From Streptomyces fungicidicus (lineage in GTDB: Bacteria > Actinomycetota > Actinomycetes > Streptomycetales > Streptomycetaceae), in NCBI RefSeq assembly GCF_003665435.1, contig NZ_CP023407.1, positions 558,001 to 622,000 on the forward strand: a stretch of 64,000 nt of DNA. The letters run 5' to 3'. A program made the translations under genes and the position numbers. Positions 38,645 through 47,563 of this stretch are shown here, piece by piece; position 1 is the first letter of the stretch; every line of letters begins with the position of its first letter. The notes below the pieces were generated by a model. That model searched no databases. It was not told the DNA's origin and worked only from the letters and a program-made list of their open reading frames with translations.

Positions 38645-39058
38645 ATGGCCTCGCTCCTCAACCCGTATCTGAGCTTCGACGGGAACGCACGGCAGGCGCT
38701 GGAGTTCTACAAGGAGGTCTTCGGCGGTGAGCTGCGGCTCAACACGTACGGGGACTTCGGGCAGGCCGGAGCCGGCCACGCCGACAAGATCATGCACGCC
38801 ATGCTGGCGAGTCCCGCCGGCCACACCCTCATGGGCGCCGACATGCCGCCGGGCATGAGCCACGCCCCGGGCAACAACTTCGCCGTGAGCCTCAGCGGTG
38901 ACGACGAGTCCGCGCTGCGCGGCTACTGGGAGAAGCTGTCCGACGGCGGCTCGGTGGCCGTACCGCTGGAGAAGCAGATGTGGGGGGACGTGTTCGGGAT
39001 GTGCACGGACCGCTTCGGCATCCCCTGGATGGTCGACATCACCCGGTCCGAGGGCTGA
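38645..39058 (+). CDS. VOC superfamily (PhnB-like) protein
   Basis: 137 residues with the paired beta-alpha-beta-beta-beta pattern of vicinal oxygen chelate proteins: LNPYLSFDGNARQALEFYKE, VFGGEL, then NNFAVSLSGDDESALRGYWE and FGMCTDRFGIPWMVDI. PhnB-like members of this type are mostly uncharacterised. GGGAGGT lies 4 nt before the ATG. It is divergent from the aldo/keto reductase gene and about 130 bp before the oxidoreductase gene. Confidence 0.88.
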   Translation: MASLLNPYLSFDGNARQALEFYKEVFGGELRLNTYGDFGQAGAGHADKIMHAMLASPAGHTLMGADMPPGMSHAPGNNFAVSLSGDDESALRGYWEKLSDGGSVAVPLEKQMWGDVFGMCTDRFGIPWMVDITRSEG

Positions 39059-39191
39059 GCCCCGCCTTCGGCGGGCGGCCGGCCGTTGACACGGCGTTCC
39101 GGCGGGGATCACCGTACTGACCGGAGCGCGCGGGCGGAGCGCGCCGGGACACCGGTCCGGCGGCCGCCGCGGGGCCCGGAGAGGCGGCGGC

Positions 39192-40082
39192 ATGCGGATC
39201 GGACTGCTCGGCACCGGACCCTGGGCGCGGGCGGTGCACGCCCCCGCGCTGAGCGGACACCCCGGCCTCGAGTTCGCGGGCGTGTGGGGCCGCCGGCCCG
39301 ACGCCGCCGGGGAGCTGGCCGGGCTGCACGGCATCCGGGCGTACGAGGACGTCGGGGCGCTCCTCGCCGACGTGGACGCCGTCGCCGTGGCGCTGCCGCC
39401 CGCGGTGCAGGCGGACCTCGCCGTGCGCGCGGCGCGGGCCGGGTGCCATCTGCTGCTCGACAAGCCGCTCGCGCCGACCGTGGCGCAGGGGCGGGCGGTG
39501 GTCGGGGCGGCCGAGGAGGCCGGGGTCGCCTCCGTGGTCTTCTTCACCACCCGCTTCCAGCCCGGCCCGGAGGCTTGGATCACCGAACAGGCGGGCGTGG
39601 GCGGCTGGTTCACCGGGCGGGCGCAGTGGCTCGGTGCGGTGTTCACCTCCGAGGGCAATCCGTTCGCCGACTCCCCGTGGCGGCGGGAGAAGGGCGCCCT
39701 GTGGGACGTCGGCCCGCACGCCCTGTCCGTGCTGCTCCCGGTGCTGGGCGCCCCGCGGCGGGTCACGGCCGCCGCGTACGGTCCCGGGGACACCGTGCAT
39801 CTCGTGCTCGACCACGCGGGCGGCGCGTCGAGCAGCCTCACCCTGAGCCTGACCGCTCCCCCGGCGGCGGCCGGGGCGATGGTCGAGCTGCGCGGTGCGG
39901 CCGGGGTCACCGTGCTGCCCGAGGCCACGGAGGGCGCGGTCCCGGCGCTCACCCGGGCCGCGGACGCCCTCCTCGCCGCGGCCCGCACCGGCACCCCGCA
40001 CCCCTGCGACGCGGCGTTCGCCCTCCGGGTGACGGAGGTGCTGGCCTCGGCGGAGACGCTGCTGCACAGCGGGACACGCTGA
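39192..40082 (+). CDS. Gfo/Idh/MocA family oxidoreductase
   Basis: 296 residues. The N-terminal Rossmann fold reads MRIGLLGTGPWARAVHAPAL. DAVAVALPPAVQADLAVRAA follows, then the family motif LLLDKPLAPT with the catalytic-type lysine (E-K-P replaced by D-K-P). The C-terminal sheet domain has GALWDVGPHALSVLL, matching the usual DxGxH motif. The substrate is probably a sugar or inositol, unproven. It is somewhat short, as the C-terminal domain is trimmed. Confidence 0.87.
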   Translation: MRIGLLGTGPWARAVHAPALSGHPGLEFAGVWGRRPDAAGELAGLHGIRAYEDVGALLADVDAVAVALPPAVQADLAVRAARAGCHLLLDKPLAPTVAQGRAVVGAAEEAGVASVVFFTTRFQPGPEAWITEQAGVGGWFTGRAQWLGAVFTSEGNPFADSPWRREKGALWDVGPHALSVLLPVLGAPRRVTAAAYGPGDTVHLVLDHAGGASSSLTLSLTAPPAAAGAMVELRGAAGVTVLPEATEGAVPALTRAADALLAAARTGTPHPCDAAFALRVTEVLASAETLLHSGTR

Positions 40083-40159
40083 CGGGGCCGGCGGCGGTCG
40101 AGGCGACTGCGCACCGGAGCGTTCCCGACGCGCTCCGTGGCGCCCGCGCCCGGCCGGGC

Positions 40160-40174
40160 TTAAGGGGCCCTTAA
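40160..40174. promoter_or_regulatory. Perfect 15-bp dyad of unknown role
   Basis: TTAAGGG-g-CCCTTAA, AT-bearing in a very GC-rich context, 78 bp after the oxidoreductase stop and 224 bp before the glucanase start. The 1-nt spacer argues against a terminator hairpin and for a protein-binding site. A related GGTTAAG follows at about 40180. Confidence 0.4.
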
Positions 40175-40317
40175 AGGCCGGTTAAGTGATCGTGGGGCCC
40201 TGACTCCTCCCCCGTTTCTGCGCAGGTCAGCGGAGTGCCGGGGACAAGTCGGACCGTTGGCGGGGGCTGTCGCGGTGCCTAGCATCAGTGCCGCACGCCG
40301 GTCCCGGCGCAGCGTCT

Positions 40318-40329
40318 GAGAGCGCTCTC
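40318..40329. promoter_or_regulatory. LacI/CebR-type operator upstream of the GH64 glucanase
   Basis: GAGAGCGCTCTC, a perfect 12-bp palindrome sharing the GAGCGCTC core of the CebR operator TGGGAGCGCTCCCA, 69 bp before the start codon. Repression by a LacI-family sugar regulator is likely; that regulator is not in the window. Confidence 0.6.
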
Positions 40330-40397
40330 TCTCGCTCGCCGCGCCGGTCGGCCGGCGTGGTCAGGAACCCGTCCGAGCACTCCGGGAGACCCCCCAC

Positions 40398-41603
40398 ATG
40401 ACTCCTCGTCACCAGCGCGCCGTCGGCCGCCGCAAGGTCCTCTTCGCCCTCGGCGGTGCCGCCGTGGCCCTCCCCGCGGCGGCGGCCATCGCTCCGCACG
40501 CCCTCGCGGACCAGTCCGGCGGGCAGGGCGCCGGCACCAACGCGGCGGGCGCACTGCCGCTGACGATCGTCAACGGCAGCGGCTCCTTCGGCAACGCGAA
40601 CGTGCACGTCTACATCGTGGGCAACGCGGACGGCCGTCAGGTCCGGGTCACCCCCGAGGGCACCGTCGTCCCGGTCGCCGCGTCCGACAACGGCCCCGAC
40701 GGCTTCACCGACTACGCGATCGGCCTGTCGGGCAGCGGCGAGACCAAGCTGTCCCTGCCGTACATGTCCGGCCGGATCTACGTCTCGCTCGGCGAGAAGC
40801 TGAAGTTCAAGGTCGTCACGGACGGCGACGGCAACGCGGCTCTGCAGTACCCGGCCGGCTGGGTCACGTCCGACCCCAACTACGGCGTGCTGCACGACTG
40901 CGCCGAGTTCACCTACAACTCCTCGGGCATGTTCTGCAACACGACGATGGTCGACATGTTCAGCGTGCCGATGGGGATCCGGCTCACCGGCGCCAAGGAC
41001 CAGACGACGGGCACCGTGCGCGAGGGCGGCCGCGCGGCCGCGTTCGCCGCCGTCAAGCAGGTGGAGGCGTTCTCCCGGCTCGTCGTGGACGACACCCGGA
41101 TCATCGCCCCGGGCCACGGGCTGGACGCCGGCCTGTTCGCGAAGGACTACCTCGCCCCGTACATCGACGAGGTGTGGAGCACCTACACGGGACGGGACCT
41201 CAGGGTCACCACCAACGCCGGCACCTTCACCGGGCGGGTCCGCGGAGACCGGTTCACCTTCGACGGGCCCGCCCAGGTCTCCTTCGGCAAGCCGTCGACG
41301 CGGGACGTCCTCTTCTGCGACGGCGCGCTCGCCGCCCCCAACGACGGCACGACCGGCCCGGTCGCCGCGGTACTGGGCGCCGGATTCAACCGTTCCACCC
41401 TGCTCAGCCACCCCGACCAGCCGACCACCGACGCCTCGGTGTTCTACCGGACCGAGCTCACCAACCACTACGCGAAGGCCGTCCACTCGGCCACCGAGGA
41501 CGGCAGGGCCTACGGTTTCGCCTTCGACGACGTGGCCGACTTCGCCTCGTACATCCAGGACACGGCGCCCACCGGCCTGCGTCTGACGCTCTCGGCGTTC
41601 TAG
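40398..41603 (+). CDS. Exported GH64 beta-1,3-glucanase (Tat signal)
   Basis: 401 residues. The signal peptide has a twin-arginine start (GRRKVLFALGGAAVALP, residues 10-26) and an ALA cleavage site near residue 37. The mature protein is a GH64 thaumatin-like beta-1,3-glucanase: LPLTIVNGSGSFGNANVHVY near 53, LHDCAEFTYNSSGMFCNTTM near 165 with the expected acidic residues, VDMFSVPMGIRL, and a C-terminal NRSTLLSHPDQPT. It should release laminaripentaose-type oligomers from fungal or plant beta-1,3-glucan. It has no carbohydrate-binding module. Sugar-responsive control is suggested by the operator upstream. Confidence 0.92.
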   Translation: MTPRHQRAVGRRKVLFALGGAAVALPAAAAIAPHALADQSGGQGAGTNAAGALPLTIVNGSGSFGNANVHVYIVGNADGRQVRVTPEGTVVPVAASDNGPDGFTDYAIGLSGSGETKLSLPYMSGRIYVSLGEKLKFKVVTDGDGNAALQYPAGWVTSDPNYGVLHDCAEFTYNSSGMFCNTTMVDMFSVPMGIRLTGAKDQTTGTVREGGRAAAFAAVKQVEAFSRLVVDDTRIIAPGHGLDAGLFAKDYLAPYIDEVWSTYTGRDLRVTTNAGTFTGRVRGDRFTFDGPAQVSFGKPSTRDVLFCDGALAAPNDGTTGPVAAVLGAGFNRSTLLSHPDQPTTDASVFYRTELTNHYAKAVHSATEDGRAYGFAFDDVADFASYIQDTAPTGLRLTLSAF

Positions 41604-41799
41604 CGACGGGCCCCCGGCCCCTCGCGGGCAGGTTTCCCGGCACCGCGGGAAGGTACCCCGCCCTCCAGGAGGAACGGTCCTTCACCGCGGCGCCGTGAGC
41701 GTTCCGGATGCACGGCGGGCTTCCGCGATGAATGGTGAGTATCGGACCCGATGACATCACCGGGGCCGCAACAGCGATCCGGACCCGAGGAGCCAGAAG

Positions 41800-42006
41800 A
41801 TGTCGACGTCCCAGCCCGACGCGTCCCGGCAGCCCGAGGACCGCGCCACCCCGGACAGCGTGCTGCACGCCCGTACCGGCACCGATGTGTCGCCGGAGGA
41901 CCTGGTCCTTGCCTCCGGCAAGGACCTCACCCCGCAGAACCTCGAGTGGGCCAGGCGGAAGCTGGACGAGGAGGGCCCCTCCGCCCTGGACAAGATCCTT
42001 CCTTGA
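41800..42006 (+). CDS. Small hypothetical protein
   Basis: 68 residues, acidic, soluble, no cysteine. The N-terminal third is polar and disordered. Helices follow in SPEDLVLASGKDLTPQNLEW and ARRKLDEEGPSALDKIL. AGGAGCC lies 7 nt before the ATG. I do not recognise a named domain. It ends at a 30-bp-stem terminator. Confidence 0.72.
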   Translation: MSTSQPDASRQPEDRATPDSVLHARTGTDVSPEDLVLASGKDLTPQNLEWARRKLDEEGPSALDKILP

Positions 42007-42025
42007 GCCCGGGGCACCCCGTACC

Positions 42026-42091
42026 CGCGGCAGGACGGCGCCGCCGCTCCGGAGCTCGGTCGCTCCGGAGCGGCGGCGCCGTCCTGCCGCG
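42026..42091. terminator. Exceptionally long bidirectional terminator, 30-bp perfect stem
   Basis: Bases 42026-42055 pair perfectly with 42062-42091 around a 6-nt loop (tcggtc). It lies between convergent stops at 42006 and 42096. The arm contains the self-palindrome GCTCCGGAGC next to the loop. Confidence 0.92.
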
Positions 42092-42095
42092 CGGC

Positions 42096-42584
42096 TCAGG
42101 TTCTGTCCGGGTCCTCCGGAAGCTCCGTCTCGTCGTCCACGACGTGCACCGCGGCCTCCTCCGCGCCGGCGGCCCCTCCGTCGACGCCGACGTCCTCGGC
42201 GACGGTCTCCTTCGTGGTGTCGGCACGCGCGCCCTCGTCCGGGGCGACCAGCCGTCCGGCCCGGCCGCTGCCCGCCTCGGGATCGACCGGTTCGCCGTCC
42301 CCGCCGGCCAGGTCGCCCACTCCGTCCCCGGCGGGCGCGGGCTCGTCCGGCACCTCCTGGGACAGCCGCTGGTCGAGGGTCTCCCCCTCGTGCTGCTCCG
42401 AGGCCGTGGTGCCGTACTTGGTCACGCCGAGGGGCTTCTCCGGCGGGGAGTAGCCCTCGTCGAGGGTGTCGTCGTAGGTCCGTTCGTCGACGGCGTCCTG
42501 CATGTCGAGCGGCGCGGCGTCCTGCTGCTCCTCGTTGGTCCCGGTGGGCTGGTACGCGTCGTCCCCCATCGGTTCGGTGCCCAT
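42096..42584 (-). CDS. DUF5709 domain protein
   Basis: 162 residues, very acidic and predicted disordered. The N-terminal block DDTLDEGYSPPEKPLGVTKY then GTTASEQHEGETLDQRLSQE is the DUF5709 hallmark. The C-terminal half is Asp/Glu/Ala-rich. GGGAGGA lies 5 nt before the ATG. The family is common in Streptomyces and uncharacterised. It is the last gene before the long terminator. Confidence 0.87.
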   Translation of the reverse strand: MGTEPMGDDAYQPTGTNEEQQDAAPLDMQDAVDERTYDDTLDEGYSPPEKPLGVTKYGTTASEQHEGETLDQRLSQEVPDEPAPAGDGVGDLAGGDGEPVDPEAGSGRAGRLVAPDEGARADTTKETVAEDVGVDGGAAGAEEAAVHVVDDETELPEDPDRT

Positions 42585-42728
42585 GGCTTCCTCCCTGTCA
42601 CGCTGCGTCGGCTCGTTCGTCTCGGGGTGTCCGGTCCGCGTTTCCCGTCACGCGATCTTTAACCTCGAACACCGGGGACACGGCGGCGCGCGGGCGACGG
42701 GTGCCCGGGCCGGGGGGACCCGTCGCCG

Positions 42729-44225
42729 TCACCCGCCGGAGCCGCCCGTGCCGGGCGCCGGGGCGACACGGGCCTGGAGGTCGCCGATCCGGTGGACGGG
42801 CCAGGAGCGGGCGTATCCGGGCGGGGTGCCGCCGGGGCCGGTGAGGGTGGCGACCGGGACGCGGTCCGCGGTGCGCCGGATCGCCCCGTCCGTGGTGCTC
42901 TCGTTGTTCCCGGCCGTCGCGCCGGAGGAGCAGCCCGCGTAGTAGCCGATGGGGATGGCCTGGTACCCGGTGACCAGGCAGGGCGGACGGACTCCGAGCC
43001 GGTGCAGGGTCTGTGCCGTGCGGGCCCAGTCGCGGCGGCTCTCGGTGTTGCGGTCCACGGTGTGCGCGAGCACGGTCAGCTGCACCGCGAGATGACCGGC
43101 GAGCCCGAGGGCGACCAGGGCCACGGCGACCGGCCGCCACGTCCCGCGCCCGGTCGTGACCAGGTGCCACAGCGCGTCGGCGACCGGGATCGCGAGCAGG
43201 GCGTAGGCGGGCTGGAGGAAGCGCGGCGCCGCGTACTCGATCATGAACAGGTACGGCAGCGCGGCGGTCGTGGCGCAGGCCAGCGGCACCAGGGTGCGCA
43301 GGGTGCGGCGGGCCCGTACCGCCACGGCCAGCCCGAGGAGGGCGAGCACCGGGAGGGCGAACCACCACAGGGTGACCACCGGGTGCGGCATCGGTCCGGT
43401 GCACGGGCGGCACAGGGCGCGCCCGCCCAGGCTGCGCAGCTGGTCGTCGACGGCGATGTTCGCGCCCAGACCGCCCTGGATGCGCGAGGCCTCCGCCAGC
43501 CGCTCCCCCAGGCCGCCGAACGCGGTGTACGCCTCGACGACCCACGGGGCGATGCCGGCCGCGAGGCCGCCGGCCAGGGCGAGCAGGGACCGCCGGTGCC
43601 GGCCCGCCAGGGCCAGGAGCAGCAGCGGCGCCGTCACCCAGACGGCGTCGGTGGGCCGCATCCAGGCCATGAGCGCGGCCCCGGCCACGACTCCCCACAG
43701 CGGGCCGCCCCGCGAGGGGTCCGCGCGGTGGCGCAGGAAGCAGCCGACGGCGGTCAGCGCGCCGACGGCGACCCAGTAGTTGGGCATGGCCTGGGGGCCG
43801 TAGAACAGGGTCACCCAGAGGGAGGCGAAGAAGGCGCCGGCGGTGACCAGGACACGGGTGGGGAACAGGCCGCGCCAGGAGCGCAGCGCCAGGTGGAGGG
43901 CGAGGCCGGAGAGCAGGGCGAGGTAGACGCGCAGCAGGACGGTGGACCCCGACCAGGACGCGACCGGCGCGACCAGCAGGGAGACGCCCCTGGAACGGGG
44001 GGCGCTGAAGAAGGCGGCCGGGTGGTGGGAGGTGACCTGGCTGACGTAGACGATCTCGTCCCAGCCGAGGCCCAGCACGGGGCGGACCAGGACGAGTTGG
44101 GCGACGGTGAAGACGGCGGCCAGGACGGCGAGCGGGCGGGTGCCGGCCCGTCCTGAAGGGCCCGGTCCCGGCTGCCGCTCGCGCCGCCGTGTGCCGGCGA
44201 GAAGGGCACCGGTGCCGTCGGTCAT
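42729..44225 (-). CDS. GT-C type polyprenol-sugar-dependent glycosyltransferase-like membrane protein
   Basis: 498 residues with about ten transmembrane helices. The first outer loop has GLGWDEIVYVSQV, an acidic D-E pair as in the PMT/ArnT (GT39/GT83-like) GT-C superfamily. A large outer domain (about residues 240-290) has VDDQLRSLGGRALCRPCTGP, with two cysteines, and the C-terminal extracytoplasmic part contains GYYAGCSSGATAGNN. It probably transfers a sugar from a polyprenyl phosphate donor to a cell-envelope acceptor. Acceptor and donor are unknown, and it has no neighbouring pathway genes. Confidence 0.75.
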   Translation of the reverse strand: MTDGTGALLAGTRRRERQPGPGPSGRAGTRPLAVLAAVFTVAQLVLVRPVLGLGWDEIVYVSQVTSHHPAAFFSAPRSRGVSLLVAPVASWSGSTVLLRVYLALLSGLALHLALRSWRGLFPTRVLVTAGAFFASLWVTLFYGPQAMPNYWVAVGALTAVGCFLRHRADPSRGGPLWGVVAGAALMAWMRPTDAVWVTAPLLLLALAGRHRRSLLALAGGLAAGIAPWVVEAYTAFGGLGERLAEASRIQGGLGANIAVDDQLRSLGGRALCRPCTGPMPHPVVTLWWFALPVLALLGLAVAVRARRTLRTLVPLACATTAALPYLFMIEYAAPRFLQPAYALLAIPVADALWHLVTTGRGTWRPVAVALVALGLAGHLAVQLTVLAHTVDRNTESRRDWARTAQTLHRLGVRPPCLVTGYQAIPIGYYAGCSSGATAGNNESTTDGAIRRTADRVPVATLTGPGGTPPGYARSWPVHRIGDLQARVAPAPGTGGSGG

Positions 44226-44389
44226 CGTCCGTCCTCACTCCCGCGCCTCGGGGGTCCGGGTCCCGCGGGCCCGGCGTCATGAGGGACGTGTTCCAGGAGA
44301 CCGGCGTTCCGGAGATCTCCGACAAAGTAACCCGCGTGCGGCGGACTCGCAGGGCGGGAGACGGCCCCGCCGCGGCTGCCCGCCGCCGG

Positions 44390-46744
44390 TCAGCGGGTGT
44401 GCGGGCCCCGGTGCGGGGGCTGCCCGGGCGCCCGGCGCTGCCGGGGCAGCGGGACGGGCCGCCCGGCGGGGGCGCCCTCGCGCACGGTCAGCTCGGTGCC
44501 GTGGTGGCGCAGGGTCAGCGGCGGGCCGGAGCGGAGCGTGTACGTGGCCCGGTCCGGGGTGACCTCCACGCGGAGGGACCGGCCGAGGAACCGCAGGGTG
44601 AAGGCCAGACGGCCCAGTCCGGCCGGCAGCCGGGGGGTGAAGCGCAGCCCGCCCTCGTCCCAGCGCATGCCGCCGAACCCGGCGACCAGGGCGGTCCAGG
44701 TGCCGGCCAGGGAGGCGATGTGCAGTCCGTCCCGGGTGTTGTGCTCCAGGTCCGCGAGGTCCATCAGGGCGGCCTCGGCGGTGTAGGCGTGGGCCAGGTC
44801 CAGATGGCCGGTGCGGGCCGCGAGCACGGCCTGGACGCAGGCCGACAGCGAGGAGTCCCGTACGGTCAGCGGCTCGTAGTAGGCGAAGTTGCGGGCGATC
44901 TGCTCCTCGTCGAAGACCTCCTCGAAGTAGGCCGCGCGGGTGTGCATCGCCAGCACCAGGTCCGCCTGTTTGACCACCTGCTTGCGGTACAGGTCGAAGT
45001 AGGGGAAGTGCAGCATCAGCGGGTACTGGTCGGCGCGGGTGCCGGCGAAGTCCCAGCGCTGGTAGCGGGTGAATCCCGCATGCTGTTCGTGCACGCCGAG
45101 CTCGTCGTTGTAGGGCAGGTGCACGGCCTCGGCGGCGTCCCGCCAGCCGGCGCTCTCCTCCTCGTCGACGCCGAGTTCCGCCGCCCGGTCGGGGTGGCGC
45201 TTGCAGGCGTCGGCGGCGGCCAGCAGGTTCGCCCGGGCCATGAGGTTGGTGTACGTGTTGTCGTCGGCGACGGCGCTGTACTCGTCGGGTCCGGTGACCC
45301 CGTCGATGTGGAAGACGCCCCGGCCGTCGTGGTGTCCGAGGGAGCGCCAGAGGCGGGCGGTCTCCACCAGCAGCTCCACACCGGTGTCGCGTTCGAAGCG
45401 CTCGTCGCCGGTGGCCTGGACGTAACGCACCACGGCGTCGGCGATGTCGGCGTTCACATGGAAGGCGGCGGTGCCGGCCGGCCAGTAGGCGGAGCCCTCC
45501 GACCCCTCGATGGTGCGCCAGGGGAACGCGGCGCCGCGCAGCCCGAGTTGGGTGGCGCGTTCGCGGGCGACGGGGAGGGTGGTCTGCCGCCAGCGCAGCG
45601 CCTCGGCGGCGGCGTCCGGCGTGGTGGCGATCAGCAGGGGCAGTACGAACACCTCGGTGTCCCAGAAGGCGTGGCCGTCGTAGCCGGAGCCGGTGAGCCC
45701 CTTGGCGGGTATCGCGCGCCGTTCCGCGCGGGCTCCGGCCTGCAGGACGTGGAAGAGGGCGAAGCGGACGGCCTGCTGGATCTCCTCGTCGCCGTCGACC
45801 TCGACGTCGGCCCGGTCCCAGAAGTCGTCCAGGAAGGACCGCTGTTCGTCGAGGAGTCCCTGCCAGCCGCTGTGCGCGGCGGCCGCCAGCGCCGCCTCCA
45901 CCTGGTCGCTCATCGCGGGCCGCGAGCGGGTCGCGGACCAGCCGTGCGCGACCAGTTTCTCCACCCGCAGCCGCTGTCCCGGCTCCAGGACCGCGGTGAC
46001 GGTGAGCCGGGCCATGTCGACGTTGCTCTCGCAGCCGGTGGTGGTGCGTTCGGGGCCGTCGACGACGTGGTCGGCGGCCACGGCGACCCGCAGACCGCTG
46101 CGCCGGGTGCGGTGCACCAGGCGCAGCCGGCGGTCCTTGGCGAGGTCCTCCTCGGGTTCCAGCGGGGACTTCAGCGCACGGGCGGCGCGCGGGTCGCCGT
46201 CCGGTCCGGGCAGGCTCTCGTTGGCGACCAGTTCGGACTGCACCACCACCCGCGTCCGGCTGTCGACGGGCTCGACCTCGTAGGCGACGGCGGCGACGGC
46301 CCGCTGGGTGAGGGAGACCAGCCGGGTGGAGCGCACCCGGACCGTGGAGCCGGCCGGGGAGGTCCATTCGCAGACCCGCTCGAGGACGCCCCGGCGCAGG
46401 TCCAGGGTCCGCTCGTGGCTGACCAGCCGCCCGTAGCGCAGGTCGAACGGCTCGTCGTCGACCAGCAGCCGGATCACCTTGCCGTTGGTGACGTTGATGA
46501 CCGTCTGGCCCGACTCCGGGTATCCGTAGCCGGCTTCGGCGTAGGGCAGCGGGTGCAGTTCGTGGACGCCGTTGAGGTAGGAGCCGGGCAGGCCGTGCGG
46601 TTCGCCCTCGTCGAGGTTGCCGCGCCATCCGACATGGCCGTTGGACAGCGCGAACACCGACTCGCTCTGCGCCAGGACGCCGAGGTCCAGGCTCCGTTCG
46701 CGTACGGTCCACGGTTCCACCGCGTAGGCCCGCTGTGTGATCAC
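44390..46744 (-). CDS. Glycoside hydrolase family 65 disaccharide phosphorylase (second copy)
   Basis: 784 residues. It carries the N-terminal beta-sandwich ([18 protein letters not shown] near residue 35), the barrel motif [17 protein letters not shown], general acid Glu488 in [14 protein letters not shown], and [10 protein letters not shown] for phosphate and substrate contacts. The start GTG overlaps the stop of the beta-phosphoglucomutase-like gene (GTGA). The pairing implies phosphorolysis of an alpha-disaccharide (maltose, trehalose or kojibiose) to beta-glucose 1-phosphate, then conversion to glucose 6-phosphate. The C-terminus carries a basic, proline-rich tail of about 30 residues absent from the first copy. 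Confidence 0.93.
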   Translation of the reverse strand: MITQRAYAVEPWTVRERSLDLGVLAQSESVFALSNGHVGWRGNLDEGEPHGLPGSYLNGVHELHPLPYAEAGYGYPESGQTVINVTNGKVIRLLVDDEPFDLRYGRLVSHERTLDLRRGVLERVCEWTSPAGSTVRVRSTRLVSLTQRAVAAVAYEVEPVDSRTRVVVQSELVANESLPGPDGDPRAARALKSPLEPEEDLAKDRRLRLVHRTRRSGLRVAVAADHVVDGPERTTTGCESNVDMARLTVTAVLEPGQRLRVEKLVAHGWSATRSRPAMSDQVEAALAAAAHSGWQGLLDEQRSFLDDFWDRADVEVDGDEEIQQAVRFALFHVLQAGARAERRAIPAKGLTGSGYDGHAFWDTEVFVLPLLIATTPDAAAEALRWRQTTLPVARERATQLGLRGAAFPWRTIEGSEGSAYWPAGTAAFHVNADIADAVVRYVQATGDERFERDTGVELLVETARLWRSLGHHDGRGVFHIDGVTGPDEYSAVADDNTYTNLMARANLLAAADACKRHPDRAAELGVDEEESAGWRDAAEAVHLPYNDELGVHEQHAGFTRYQRWDFAGTRADQYPLMLHFPYFDLYRKQVVKQADLVLAMHTRAAYFEEVFDEEQIARNFAYYEPLTVRDSSLSACVQAVLAARTGHLDLAHAYTAEAALMDLADLEHNTRDGLHIASLAGTWTALVAGFGGMRWDEGGLRFTPRLPAGLGRLAFTLRFLGRSLRVEVTPDRATYTLRSGPPLTLRHHGTELTVREGAPAGRPVPLPRQRRAPGQPPHRGPHTR

Positions 46745-47478
46745 TTCCCACCCCCGAGTTCGGCCAGGTCCGGCACGACCCGGTCGGCGCCGTGCGCGTA
46801 CAGCGCGTCGGCCTGGCCCACCCGGTCCACGCCGACGACATACCCGAAGTGCCCGGCGCGGCCCGCGTCCATGCCGGCCAGCGCGTCCTCGAACACGGCG
46901 GCCCGGGACGGCTCGACGCCCAGGTCCGCGGCGGCGGCGAGGAACGTGTCGGGCGCCGGCTTCCCGGGCAGCCCGCGCTCGGCGGCGACCACGCCGTCCA
47001 CGCGTACGTCGAAGAGGTCCTCGGCGCCGATCGAGCGCAGCACGTCACGGCAGTTGGCGCTGGAGGAGACGATCGCGGTGCGCAGTCCGCGGGCGCGCAC
47101 CGCCGCCAGATAGCGCAGGGTGCCGTCGTAGGCCGCCACGCCGTCGGTGCGGATCCTCGCGAGCAGCCGCTCGTTCTTGCGGTTGCCGAGGCCGTGCACG
47201 GTGCGGGCGTCCGGCGGATCGCCGGGGTCGCCGTCGGGCAGTTCGATGCCGCGGGAGGCGAGGAAGGTGCGGACGCCGTCGGCGCGCGGGCGGCCGTCGA
47301 CGTACTCGTCGTAGTCGGCGTCGGTGAACGGCCGGAAGGAGTCGCCGTCCCGTTCGCGGAGGAAGGCGTCGAACGTCTCCCTCCAGGCGGCCGCGTGGAC
47401 GACGGCCGTCTTCGTGACGACGCCGTCGAGGTCGAAGAGGCAGGCGAGGATGTCATCGGGCAGACCCAGATCCGTCAT
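46741..47478 (-). CDS. Beta-phosphoglucomutase-like HAD hydrolase
   Basis: 245 residues. HAD motif I is [12 protein letters not shown] (nucleophile Asp and acid/base Asp), motif II IVSSSA, the lysine in [15 protein letters not shown], and motif [14 protein letters not shown]. The cap domain has [12 protein letters not shown] and [11 protein letters not shown], matching beta-phosphoglucomutases found with GH65 phosphorylases. It should interconvert beta-glucose 1-phosphate and glucose 6-phosphate. It is first in a two-gene operon with the GH65 gene. Start at ATG 47478; a GTG three codons earlier is possible. Confidence 0.92.
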   Translation of the reverse strand: MTDLGLPDDILACLFDLDGVVTKTAVVHAAAWRETFDAFLRERDGDSFRPFTDADYDEYVDGRPRADGVRTFLASRGIELPDGDPGDPPDARTVHGLGNRKNERLLARIRTDGVAAYDGTLRYLAAVRARGLRTAIVSSSANCRDVLRSIGAEDLFDVRVDGVVAAERGLPGKPAPDTFLAAAADLGVEPSRAAVFEDALAGMDAGRAGHFGYVVGVDRVGQADALYAHGADRVVPDLAELGGGK

Positions 47479-47563
47479 ACAGGACACCGTTCCCCGTCCG
47501 GCGCCCGGACAGTGGGTGGCGCGGGCCACATGGCGGCAGGGCTCGGGTGGCACACTCTCCGGT

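Larger units (their letters stand above)
40083..40397. other. Promoter region of the GH64 glucanase gene
   Basis: 315 bases without a gene. It holds two dyads, listed separately: TTAAGGG-g-CCCTTAA at 40160-40174 and GAGAGCGCTCTC at 40318-40329. No clear -10 was found between them. Confidence 0.5.

Noticed and set aside
38426..40114. Upstream extension of the aldo/keto reductase frame to 848 codons
   Set aside because: The extension is antisense to the VOC and oxidoreductase genes and is Arg/Pro/Ser-rich; a ribosome binding site supports the start at 38425.
44189..47456. Plus-strand 974-codon and minus-strand 1059-codon frames over the GH65/phosphoglucomutase operon
   Set aside because: Both are out-of-frame shadows; the two real genes have all motifs and a GTGA junction.
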